The position numbers and the translations under genes are program-made. A DNA stretch of 64,000 bases from Erwinia_E haradaeae_F (lineage in GTDB: Bacteria; Pseudomonadota; Gammaproteobacteria; Enterobacterales; Enterobacteriaceae). Positions 38,545 to 47,379 of the stretch are shown piece by piece. Under the pieces are notes generated by a model, which was not told the DNA's origin, did no database searches, and worked only from the letters and a program-made list of their open reading frames with translations. The first letter of the stretch is position 1. Each line of letters begins with the position of its first letter. The DNA is taken from assembly GCF_900698855.1 (NCBI RefSeq), contig NZ_LR217698.1:806001-870000 (forward strand). The letters run 5' to 3'.

Positions 38545-38912
38545 AGGTAGGAAACCGCGTTTGCTTGCTAGATGCTCATTAGCACATGTTTTGTCGTTAC
38601 CCTTGCAAACGGTTACCATCATATCTTTAAAAAAAACTAAAGAGTAGCCTGCCACTTTCAGGGTTCTGATCTCTAATGTATAAAACGCGACTCGACTGTA
38701 TCCGATACTATCTACATCATTGTATGAATAATTTATTTTTCATCCTTCAAGGCTACAGAAACCCCATGTTCTCTCTTTATTTTAACCGACAACCAAAATA
38801 ACTCAGTTAAAATACTAAAACTACTATGAAGTTTAACAGTAACATCTTTATTCACCTGTCTGAACATGACAACAAGAGAAAAACTAAAACCATACTCTGA
38901 CTTATTTAAAAA
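38545..38912 (-). pseudogene. rimP: Probable remnant of rimP (ribosome maturation factor)
   Basis: rimP should lie between tRNA-fMet and nusA. On the minus strand a frame of about 60 codons ends at 38733-38735 and reads ...RQVNKDVTVKL...VKIKREHGVSVALKDEK, resembling the C-terminal part of RimP (E. coli RFVGEEVTLVLR...[20 protein letters not shown]). After a stop and a frame change, KRGFLPFE just before nusA could be the last residues (E. coli KANLVPHF). The interval is GC-richer than normal spacers, as expected of young decay. The match is by eye and weak; boundaries are approximate, and no N-terminal half was found. Confidence 0.42.
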
Positions 38913-39035
38913 TCACATACTAATACAGTATAGATATAAATTTATTGATAAAAGATTACAATCTATATACATCCTGTTTATCTTAATCTCGATTAGTAGA
39001 TGTAAAAAAAGGGCCTAATAGAGCCCATTAATCCT

Positions 39036-39089
39036 TGGTCCAGTAATAAAAAACCCCGAAACATTTCGGGGTTTTTTATTACTGGACCA
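39036..39089. terminator. Perfect 26-bp inverted repeat, bidirectional terminator-like
   Basis: The arm at 39036-39061 (TGGTCCAGTAATAAA...CCCCGAAA) is the exact complement of 39064-39089 around the 2-base centre CA. The core CCCCGAAA-CA-TTTCGGGG is followed by TTTTTT on both strands, so it is a classic rho-independent terminator in either direction, here with a 12-bp AT extension and the outer TGGTCC/GGACCA. It lies about 105 bases past tRNA-fMet, where enterics have terminators of the metY-nusA operon. Confidence 0.85.
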
Positions 39090-39193
39090 TTGTAACCCGC
39101 TGATAAAAGTTCGGTAATGTCCAAAAACTTTCTCTCTAACAATCTACCATAATATGTTATATAAAACTATATCACTAAAATAGTTTATAAAAA

Positions 39194-39270
<77 letters not shown>

Positions 39271-39334
39271 GTTTATTATATATCAATCCAGAATCAATAC
39301 ACAAGAAAAAATTTAATTAAGAAATAATTTTTTA

Positions 39335-39421
39335 TGGTACCGAGGACGGGACTTGAACCCGTAAGCCCATTTAGGCACTACCACCTCAAGGTAGCGTGTC
39401 TACCAATTCCACCACCACGGC
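39335..39421 (-). tRNA. leuU: tRNA-Leu (anticodon GAG)
   Basis: Reads GCCGTGGTGGTGGAATTGGT at the 5' end and ends CGTCCTCGGTACCA, 87 nt with encoded CCA. The anticodon stem-loop CTACC-TTGAGGT-GGTAG gives anticodon GAG, and a long variable arm (TGCCTAAATGGGCT) marks a class II leucine tRNA. It is located between secG and tRNA-fMet, the enteric order. Confidence 0.98.
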
Positions 39422-39484
39422 TTATCAAAAAATCAAGACAATTTCTATATACTTAATTTTATAAAAATCTTCCTTCTGTCTTAT

Positions 39485-39832
39485 TTAAGGAAGATCTTTC
39501 TTTTTTTTAAAAGAAGAAGATACACTAGGATTAGAGTTTTGATCATGTTCTAAATGAACAATTTTATCCAATTTATCATCATTTTTTTCTGAATGATTAT
39601 TCATATTACCTAATATCAAGCTAATAAAAAAAAATAAAATCGCTAAAAAAGGGGTTATGCGACGAGTCAAGAAACCACCTGAGCCGCTAGATCCAAAAAA
39701 AGTACTAGAAGCACCTGATCTTAAAGAATTGCCTATAGATATACCTGACCCCTTTTGTAATAAAATCAAGATAATTAACGTAATTGCTATTATTATAAAT
39801 ATACAAACAAAGGCTGAATAAATACTTAACAT
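39485..39832 (-). CDS. secG: Protein-export membrane protein SecG
   Basis: SecG is the small non-essential subunit of the SecYEG translocon. Starting at 39832 the product is 115 residues (E. coli 110): helix 1 at about 3-25 (YSAFVCIFIIIAITLIILIL), the cytoplasmic loop LLQKGSGISIGNSLRSGASSTFFGSSGSGGFLTR, helix 2 at about 55-75 (FLAILFFFISLILGN), then a polar Lys/Asp/Ser-rich tail. The ATG nine codons further upstream (39859) adds residues without similarity. The tail is diverged, as usual for SecG. Confidence 0.95.
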   Translation of the reverse strand: MLSIYSAFVCIFIIIAITLIILILLQKGSGISIGNSLRSGASSTFFGSSGSGGFLTRRITPFLAILFFFISLILGNMNNHSEKNDDKLDKIVHLEHDQNSNPSVSSSFKKKKDLP

Positions 39833-39859
39833 CCTTTTTCCACTGCCTATAAATATCAC

Positions 39860-40575
39860 AATCTAAAAAATATCTTAACAATTAAAATGAATAAACCCTG
39901 TTCTTAAAAAGATATTATATCTATAATAGCTACTTATTTCTAATAAGTACTTCTAATTTTTTAATACTATTCTTTTATCTAATCTCATTCATTGATAATT
40001 ATAATATAACATAAAAATATTATCAATACATAGATCTTTTTATTTGAAAAAAATCAAAATATGCTATTTATATCAGAAATAAAAATAAAATTTATACTAC
40101 ATTCTAAACAAAATATAATATTCGATTATCCTTTCGTGTAATAAATCAAAATTTTCTAACATAATCTAATAACTATATATTCAAATCCCTATTCAGATAA
40201 AAATATTTAAAATCTATTTTCATACAATGGCATTTTATTTAAAATAAATATACTCTTCTTGTTTTGATTGTCAAAACAATTATATGCAAAATTTCAAAAT
40301 ATCCATATTCTTTTAACTCAATCAAACTAATGCCCAAACAGATACTCATACATAATGTATCTATTAAAAAACAAACAATATATAATAAAATTATATTACA
40401 TTGATCTTATTTCTTTACAATCAGAAAAAAAATGCAAAAATTAAAACATCATTGAAGTTGACAAAGAATATCAATAGGTTTAACTATCTGATTTTCCAAT
40501 AAAAGTGAAGTAGATATATAAACAATAAATCCGAAAAAACAATCATAACAAAATAAATTATTAAAAAATCCACAT
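39860..40575. other. Spacer between secG and glmM
   Basis: About 0.7 kb of AT-rich DNA where E. coli has only about 230 bp. There is no coding frame and no structure that I would support. Confidence 0.45.
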
Positions 40576-41913
40576 CTATACTATAGTTTTTATGACATGC
40601 GCGATATGTTGCGCTAAAAAAGTAACTTGCTTAATATTATCTCCTTCTACCATAATACGAATTAGTGGCTCGGTACCAGACTTGCGCAAAAGAACGCGCC
40701 CACAACCTTTCAACTCTAATTCTGCTTTAGATTGTATTTCTTGTACCTGTATCGATTCTAACGGATTCCCATTTCTGCTACAAGATACATTAATCACTCT
40801 TTGAGGAAAAAGCTTAATACCACTACATAAATCATACAAACTCGTATTATTATTTAACATCACAGCTAACACCTGTAAACCAGCAATAATACCGTCACCT
40901 GTAGTAGTTTTATCTAATAAAATTACATGACCAGAATTTTCTGCTCCTAAGCGCCATCCTTTTTCTCTTAACATCTCCAATATATAGCGATCTCCAACAC
41001 TAGATCGAGCAAATGGAATACCCAACTCTCTAAGAGCAATCTCTAAGCCCATGTTACTCATAATCGTACCAACTACACAACCTTTTAACTCTTTTCGGTA
41101 CAATTCCTCACGAGCAATTAAATATAAAATTTGATCACCATCAACTTTATGACCAAGATGATCAACCATAATAATTCGATCACCATCCCCATCGTATGCT
41201 AACCCAACATCAGCTTTTTCTTCAATTACACGCGACTGCAGTAAACGTAAATCAGTAGAACCACAATTTTTATTAATATTTATTCCGTTAGGCTGTACAC
41301 CAATTGCAATAACTTTAGCACCAAGGTCTCGTAAAACATTCGGTGCAATATGATAAGTTGCACCATTAGCACAATCAACAACAATCTTCAACGGATTTAG
41401 TGTTAAATAACTTGGAAACGTACCTTTACAAAATTCAATATACCGACGGGTAGCGTCACTAATACACGTAGTCTGGCCTAAAATCGAGGAATCTACACAA
41501 GTAAATGATTGCTCTATTTCATTTTCAATTGCTAATTCTACTTCATCAGAAAGCTTTCTACCCTCATTCGAAAAAAACTTAATACCATTATCATCAAACA
41601 AATTATGTGATGCAGAAATAACAATTCCAGCAGAAGCTCGAAAAGCACGAGTTAAATAGGCTATAGCTGGGGTCGGAATAGGACCAGTTAGAGCCGTCGA
41701 TAATCCAGCCGCTGATAACCCAGCTCCTAAAGAAGATTCCAGCATATAACCAGAAATTCTCGTATCTTTTCCAATTATAATTTCCCTAGAATCATAGCGT
41801 AACAGAACCTTTCCTAGAGACCAACCTAGCTTTAAAATAAAATCCGGAGTAATAGGTAGCTGACCCACTCTACCACGAATACCATCCGTACCAAAATATT
41901 TCCGTATGCGCAT
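40576..41913 (-). CDS. glmM: Phosphoglucosamine mutase
   Basis: GlmM interconverts glucosamine-6- and -1-phosphate on the route to UDP-GlcNAc, for peptidoglycan and lipopolysaccharide. The 445 residues equal E. coli. Seen: YFGTDGIRGRVG at the N-terminus, the active-site phosphoserine in VISASHNLFDDNGIKFF, the metal loop AYDGDGDRIIM, the sugar loop GAENSGH, and the phosphate-binding RKSGTEPLIRIMVEG near the C-terminus. folP ends 5 bases before its start, so they are one transcription unit. Confidence 0.98.
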   Translation of the reverse strand: MRIRKYFGTDGIRGRVGQLPITPDFILKLGWSLGKVLLRYDSREIIIGKDTRISGYMLESSLGAGLSAAGLSTALTGPIPTPAIAYLTRAFRASAGIVISASHNLFDDNGIKFFSNEGRKLSDEVELAIENEIEQSFTCVDSSILGQTTCISDATRRYIEFCKGTFPSYLTLNPLKIVVDCANGATYHIAPNVLRDLGAKVIAIGVQPNGININKNCGSTDLRLLQSRVIEEKADVGLAYDGDGDRIIMVDHLGHKVDGDQILYLIAREELYRKELKGCVVGTIMSNMGLEIALRELGIPFARSSVGDRYILEMLREKGWRLGAENSGHVILLDKTTTGDGIIAGLQVLAVMLNNNTSLYDLCSGIKLFPQRVINVSCSRNGNPLESIQVQEIQSKAELELKGCGRVLLRKSGTEPLIRIMVEGDNIKQVTFLAQHIAHVIKTIV

Positions 41914-41918
41914 GCTAT

Positions 41919-42761
41919 TTACATATCCCTGCCATTAACAGCCCGCATCATTTCAACAATCCGCAATACCTCTATAGTTTCTTTTACATCATGAACGCGA
42001 AAAATATGAACACCCTGAAGCGCAGCAATAACTGCGCAAGCTAAACTTCCATTTAAACTATTCAAGGAACTTACGCTTAAAAGATCAAAAATCATACTCT
42101 TACGCGACATACCCACTAACAACGGTAAACCAAAATGATGCAATCTTTCCAGTTGACCTAATAATTGATAATTGTGAATAATACTTTTACCAAAACCAAA
42201 ACCAGGATCTAATATTAACTGAACTTTTTTGATCCCAACCGCTTCGCAACGAGCAATATTCTCTATGAAAAATGCTTCTACATCATTTAAAACATCATAA
42301 TAAAACGGATTATCCTGCATGTTATGAGGCTCGCCCTGCATGTGAACTAAACAAACAGGTAAACCTAATCTCTCTACCATAGCAAGAGCACCTGGAGACC
42401 TTAAAGAACGAATATCATTAATCATATGAGCACCAGAATGAGCTGCCTCATGCATTACTTCAGGTTTTGATGTATCAATAGAGATCCAAACTGAAAAACG
42501 TTGAGCAATACCTTCAATTATAGGTATCACGCGCTCTAATTCTTCTTCTATACTAACCTTCAAAGCATAAGGACGAGTAGATTCGCCACCTATATCAATT
42601 ATAGTAGCGCCAGCATCAATCATTCTCTCAACATAGGTAATTACCTCAGGTAATACGTGATTTTTACCTCCATCAAAAAAAGAATCAGGAGTCATATTCA
42701 AAATTCCCATCACATGAGAGTGAGTTAAATCTAACATGACATCCCTTGCCCATAACTTCAT
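41919..42761 (-). CDS. folP: Dihydropteroate synthase
   Basis: FolP condenses p-aminobenzoate with the pterin diphosphate in folate synthesis. The 280 residues (E. coli 282) have HVMGILNMTPDSFFDGG, INAGATI-like DAGATIIDIGGESTRP, ISIDTSKPEV, HMINDIRSL, LVHMQGEPHNMQ, LDPGFGFGKS, LLVGMSRKSMI and the terminal HIFRVHDVKET: all substrate-binding loops. ftsH lies 87 bases upstream on the same strand and glmM 5 bases downstream, the enteric ftsH-folP-glmM order. Its retention suggests folate is made by the symbiont, given the other genes. Confidence 0.98.
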   Translation of the reverse strand: MKLWARDVMLDLTHSHVMGILNMTPDSFFDGGKNHVLPEVITYVERMIDAGATIIDIGGESTRPYALKVSIEEELERVIPIIEGIAQRFSVWISIDTSKPEVMHEAAHSGAHMINDIRSLRSPGALAMVERLGLPVCLVHMQGEPHNMQDNPFYYDVLNDVEAFFIENIARCEAVGIKKVQLILDPGFGFGKSIIHNYQLLGQLERLHHFGLPLLVGMSRKSMIFDLLSVSSLNSLNGSLACAVIAALQGVHIFRVHDVKETIEVLRIVEMMRAVNGRDM

Positions 42762-42848
42762 AATACATTATCCCCAGTTTTGAGCCATATCACTCTTGGG
42801 AGTACCAATCATTTATTAACAATCATTCCTACAACAGAATTATTGTAT

Positions 42849-44792
42849 TTACTTACTTTTAGTTCTCTCAAACATCGTATTATTAATACTAGATGCATTA
42901 GAAACATTATCCATAGGAGAAGTATCTGGTACTCTATTTATATCAGATTCATTGGTTTGATCAAGATCGACCCATCCTTCTGGAGGATGAACCGCACGAC
43001 GTGCCATTAAATCCTCAATCTGAGAAGCATCAATAGTTTCATACTTCATTAAAGCTTCTTTCATGGCATGTAAAATATCAATATTTTCATAAAGAATTGA
43101 ACGAGCACGTCTATAATTTGTTTCAATTAAAGACTTAACTTCTTGATCAATGATACGCGAAGTTTCATCAGACATATGTTTAGGTTTTGCTACTGAACGA
43201 CCAAGAAATACTTCACCCTCTTCCTCTGCATACAAAAGGGGACCAAGTTTTTCTGAAAATCCCCATTGAGTAACCATGTTTCGGGCAATGGATGTTGCTA
43301 CTTTAATATCATTAGATGCACCCGTAGAAACATTTTTAATACCATAAATAATCTCTTCCGCTAAACGACCACCGTATAAAGTAGAAATCTGACTTTCAAG
43401 CTTTTGTCGACTGGCATTAATTGAATCACCTTCAGGAAGAAAAAAAGTTACACCTAATGCTCGACCTCGAGGAATAATAGTAACTTTATGTACTGGATCA
43501 TGTTCAGGAACCAATCGACCGATAATTGCATGACCAGCTTCATGATAGGCAGTAGAGGCTTTCTGTGCTTCAGTCATAACCATGGAACGACGCTCTGCAC
43601 CCATCATGATTTTATCTTTAGCTTTTTCAAATTCAAGCATAGATACAGTCTTCTTATTATCACGAGCTGCAAAAAGCGCAGCTTCATTAACTAAATTTGC
43701 AAGGTCTGCACCAGAAAAACCAGGAGTACTACGAGCAATAATACCTGTTTCAACATCAGTTGATAAAGGTACACACCGTATATGTACTTTTAAAATTTGC
43801 TCACGACCCCTTACATCTGGTAAACCCACTACAACTTGTCGATCAAAACGACCAGGACGTAATAATGCCGGATCTAATACATCAGGGCGATTAGTTGCTG
43901 CAATTACAATAATACCTTCATTGCCTTCAAAGCCATCCATCTCGACTAACATTTGATTTAGTGTTTGCTCACGCTCATCATGTCCCCCACCTAATCCGGC
44001 TCCTCTCTGACGACCTACAGCATCAATTTCATCAATAAAAATAATACATGGCGAAGCTTTTTTTGCCTGATCAAACATATCTCGCACACGAGATGCACCA
44101 ACACCAACAAACATTTCTACAAAATCAGAACCAGAAATAGTAAAAAATGGTACTTTAGCTTCACCAGCAATTGCTTTTGCAAGAAGGGTCTTACCAGTAC
44201 CTGGTGGACCAACCATAAGCAAACCTTTTGGAATCTTACCGCCTAATTTTTGAAATCGACCAGGCTCACGAAGATAATCAACTAATTCACTTACCTCTTC
44301 TTTAGCCTCATCACAACCAGCAATATCAGAAAAAGTAGTTTTAATTTGATCGTCAATTAACATTCGGGCCTTGCTTTTTCCGAAAGACATCGCTCCCTTG
44401 CCACCACCAACCTGTATTTGACGCATAAAGAAAATCCAAACACCAATAAGCAAAAACATCGGAAACCATGAAATAAAAATCGATGTTAAGAGACTGGGTT
44501 CTTCAGGCGGATCTCCGAGAACTTTAACATTTTTAGTTAATAAATTATCCAATAGTTTTGGGTCATTCATTGGGAGATAAGTAACATATCTCCGGCTATT
44601 ACTGGTGAGCACATCAATTTTCCTACCATTAATACGAGCCTCCCGTACTTGATCCTGATTAACTTCTGACAAAAAGGTGGTATAATCAACCTGATGGCCA
44701 TTTGACTCATTAGGTCCAAAACTCTGAAATATCGACATTAGCATAACTGCAATAACTAACCAAAGAATTAAGTTTTTTGCCATATCACTCAA
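42849..44792 (-). CDS. ftsH: ATP-dependent zinc metalloprotease FtsH
   Basis: FtsH is the hexameric inner-membrane AAA+ protease that degrades damaged membrane proteins and regulators such as LpxC. The 647 residues (E. coli 644) show transmembrane helices at about 5-23 and 103-123, the AAA domain with Walker A GPPGTGKT at 195-202, Walker B IIFIDEIDAVG and the SRH (ATNRPDVLDPALLRPGRFDR), and the zinc site HEAGH near residue 417. The start MSDMAKNLILWLV is family-identical. The C-terminal 40 residues after PPEGWVDL are diverged, as in other FtsH proteins. Confidence 0.98.
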   Translation of the reverse strand: MSDMAKNLILWLVIAVMLMSIFQSFGPNESNGHQVDYTTFLSEVNQDQVREARINGRKIDVLTSNSRRYVTYLPMNDPKLLDNLLTKNVKVLGDPPEEPSLLTSIFISWFPMFLLIGVWIFFMRQIQVGGGKGAMSFGKSKARMLIDDQIKTTFSDIAGCDEAKEEVSELVDYLREPGRFQKLGGKIPKGLLMVGPPGTGKTLLAKAIAGEAKVPFFTISGSDFVEMFVGVGASRVRDMFDQAKKASPCIIFIDEIDAVGRQRGAGLGGGHDEREQTLNQMLVEMDGFEGNEGIIVIAATNRPDVLDPALLRPGRFDRQVVVGLPDVRGREQILKVHIRCVPLSTDVETGIIARSTPGFSGADLANLVNEAALFAARDNKKTVSMLEFEKAKDKIMMGAERRSMVMTEAQKASTAYHEAGHAIIGRLVPEHDPVHKVTIIPRGRALGVTFFLPEGDSINASRQKLESQISTLYGGRLAEEIIYGIKNVSTGASNDIKVATSIARNMVTQWGFSEKLGPLLYAEEEGEVFLGRSVAKPKHMSDETSRIIDQEVKSLIETNYRRARSILYENIDILHAMKEALMKYETIDASQIEDLMARRAVHPPEGWVDLDQTNESDINRVPDTSPMDNVSNASSINNTMFERTKSK

Positions 44793-44868
44793 GTAATTAA
44801 CCTCATGTTATACACGCTATAAATAAACAGCATTAAGTATTGCTCTAAAAACCACTCATTCCTTTAAT

Positions 44869-45531
44869 TTAAGATAGTATAAGATCTCTCTCTTCTACGA
44901 TTTGAGGCATAGGTCCTGTAGCAACAATATAAACCTCACGTGAACAAGAACGTGAAGAATTTGGTTTACGAATTTTAACACTAGAAAATAAAGAGCGAAT
45001 ATCTCGTAAATATTCTTCAAAACCCTCACCATGAAATACTTTTACTACAAATCTCCCGTTAAATGATAAAACTTTACAACAAACTTCTAACGCAATTTTA
45101 CATAAGTAAAATGATTGTGAAAGATCAATCACAGAATTACCAGTCAAGTTAGGAGACATATCAGACATCACCACCTGAACTGAAGTGCAACCTATTCGCT
45201 CCAAAATAGCCTCCATCAATAATGGATCTCGAATATCTCCTTGTAAAAATTCAACTCCAATAAGTGGTTTCATCACAATAAGATCACAAGCAATTACACG
45301 ACCAGTAGAACCAATTTGCCTTGATGCGTACTGTGACCATCCTCCTGGAGAAGATCCTAAATCAATCACTGTGATCCCATAACTAAATAATTTATCGCTT
45401 TTTTGAATAGAATCCAACTTAAACCAAGAACGTGATCGTAAACCTTGTTTTTTTGCTTGAAGCACATATTGGTCACTGAAATGTCGTTGAAGCCACCAAT
45501 TAGAACTTATCGAGCGCTTATTAGTTCCCAT
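44869..45531 (-). CDS. rlmE: 23S rRNA 2'-O-ribose U2552 methyltransferase
   Basis: RlmE (RrmJ/FtsJ) methylates U2552 in the A-loop of 23S rRNA late in 50S assembly. Seen: SSNWWLQRHFSDQYVLQAKKQGLRSRSWFKLD with the first catalytic lysine, the SAM motif DLGSSPGGWSQYA, the acidic residue in VVMSDMSPN, and FVVKVFHGEGFEEYL with the second lysine. Small Ser-for-Ala changes in the SAM motif are conservative. The length is 220 (E. coli 209), with an extended C-terminus. ftsH follows 76 bases downstream, a conserved pair. Confidence 0.97.
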   Translation of the reverse strand: MGTNKRSISSNWWLQRHFSDQYVLQAKKQGLRSRSWFKLDSIQKSDKLFSYGITVIDLGSSPGGWSQYASRQIGSTGRVIACDLIVMKPLIGVEFLQGDIRDPLLMEAILERIGCTSVQVVMSDMSPNLTGNSVIDLSQSFYLCKIALEVCCKVLSFNGRFVVKVFHGEGFEEYLRDIRSLFSSVKIRKPNSSRSCSREVYIVATGPMPQIVEERDLILS

Positions 45532-46272
45532 ATTACTTCCACATCTATTTTAGATTAAATAAAAACTAGATAGATAGAGTAAGGTCCTGACTTAATCTGA
45601 TACAAAATACAAAACACACTATACATTAGGTCTTTAACCATTGTGGGATTTGACTATAAACAATATGCAATCAATTCATGCAACGCAATGATTCGAATTA
45701 ATCTGACGTCTTGCTAACATATAAAACAATTTATCAATGATGTCACCTTATCACGTACATCGAAAATAATATATTTTTACCATAAATCAATACTTCACAC
45801 AATCACACAAATACAAACAAAATATCTAAGGTTGCTTACAAAGCAACTCTAAAAAAATAAACACAACTGTTCATTAATCCATATTGCTTATTATGAATAA
45901 CTGTAATACTTAAAAATATAATAATAATATTGATGGATATCACAAAGATGATTAAGACTATTAAGATACAAGCTTCTCAAAACCCGCTAGATATACTAAT
46001 TTATATAGTATTTAACCTCTGATATCGATACTCATATTCTAAACATGTTCTCAAGATAACACACTAATCATTTATTTATATAACTGTATTCCTTCTATCA
46101 ATATAGAAAAGATTATATTTTAATCAAAATAAACTGATAGATATCATAAAACTTCTTAACCAATAAAAAATAAAACAGCATGTAAAGAATAATTTTCTAT
46201 ACTCAGAAAACATTTGTTAAATATCATAGCCTATATCATGAAGGTATGATTAATATCATTTAAATTCAAAAA
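45532..46272. other. Spacer between rlmE and greA; yhbY not found
   Basis: About 0.74 kb of AT-rich DNA between genes that in E. coli flank yhbY. No YhbY-like frame was recognised. The heat-shock promoter expected before rlmE-ftsH could not be picked out confidently. Confidence 0.45.
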
Positions 46273-46755
46273 CTAGAGATATTCTACTCGTATAACCTGA
46301 TATTCAACATCGCCCCCAGGGGCTTTAATAACAGTGATATCATCAACCATCTTACTAACCAATCCACGCGCCATAGGTGAATTAACCGAAATTAATTGTT
46401 TTTTAAAATCCGCTTCGTCATCACCTACAATCCGATAGGTAAATTCTTCATTCGTTTTAATATTTAGGACTGTAACAGTAGACCCAAAAATTACACGCCC
46501 ATTAGCATTGACAGCCATTTTTTTAACATCAATAACATGAGAATGTGAGAGTTTTGTTTCTAATTCTTTAATTCGACCTTCACAGAAACCTTGTTCCTCA
46601 CGAGCGGCATGGTATTCTGCGTTTTCTTTTAAATCCCCATGCTCACGAGCATCAGAAATTGCAGCAATCATAGCAGGTCTTTTTACATTTTTTAATTCTT
46701 CTAATTCTTGACGAAGCTTATGTAAACCTCTTAATGTCATGGGAATCTTATTCAT
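46273..46755 (-). CDS. greA: Transcription elongation factor GreA
   Basis: GreA rescues backtracked RNA polymerase by stimulating transcript cleavage. The start at 46755 follows a near-perfect AGGAGGTG Shine-Dalgarno, giving 160 residues (E. coli 158); the ATG at 46785 lies upstream of that signal. The N-terminal coiled coil contains the acidic tip DAREHGDLKENAEYHAAREEQGFCEGRI. The C-terminal FKBP-like domain has RIVGDDEADFKKQLISVNSPMARGL and APGGDVEYQVIRVEYL. Confidence 0.97.
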   Translation of the reverse strand: MNKIPMTLRGLHKLRQELEELKNVKRPAMIAAISDAREHGDLKENAEYHAAREEQGFCEGRIKELETKLSHSHVIDVKKMAVNANGRVIFGSTVTVLNIKTNEEFTYRIVGDDEADFKKQLISVNSPMARGLVSKMVDDITVIKAPGGDVEYQVIRVEYL

Positions 46756-47379
46756 ACTTACACCTCCTAATACCGACCCACTCAAGATAGTATAACACTG
46801 AAAACAATATAAAATATTGTATATTCTCTAATAGAATTACAATCAACCATTCTGACTAAAGAAGAAGGTTCTGTACAGAATAAAATCTTCAACCAATTGA
46901 AAAATATCATCCCAAAACTAATTATAGATTATCTATTTTTTCTCTCTAAAAAACTTATATAATGTTTATATAATCTTTAATTGATTAAAGAATAATTTCA
47001 ATATGTTTACTCGAAACACTAAAAGAAAAATTTTAACCTTATCTGAACTTCTATTTATCCATAATCAATAATAAAAAATACTAAAAGTTTATCCAATTTT
47101 ATACATAAAACCCCACAATAAAAATAAAAAACATTACCTTCTACCATTTAATAGATCTTTACCTGACTAAAATATATAAATTTAAAGAGATTTATTTATT
47201 AAAAAATCCAATCTAAAAATAAGATTAAGAATAAAGAATCATTACATACCTTATGAATATTTTTAAGCATTAAAAATATCCTCTTGTTCAATATCTATAA
47301 CATCAATCACTATATTGATACAATCATTATACATTATCTTACGCATTACTAATATTACCCATTATTAACTTACTACTAC
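46756..47379. other. Spacer between greA and mnmE
   Basis: About 0.6 kb of AT-rich non-coding DNA. No coding frame, terminator or tRNA was seen. Confidence 0.45.

Noticed and set aside
38501..39030. Intact alternative small gene in the rimP position
   Set aside because: The 60-codon open stretch lacks a plausible start and Shine-Dalgarno and resembles RimP at its end, so a remnant is the better reading.
40592..40804. 70-codon plus-strand open frame opposite the glmM 3' end
   Set aside because: Antisense of glmM codons; Cys-rich composition is explained by the complement, and no independent support was found.
43582..43956. 124-codon plus-strand open frame opposite ftsH
   Set aside because: It is the antisense shadow of the highly conserved AAA domain of ftsH; no start signal and no recognisable protein.
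45690..45720. TTCGAAT motif resembling a tRNA T-loop
   Set aside because: No acceptor, D or anticodon stem could be drawn around it; TTCGAA is self-complementary and common by chance.
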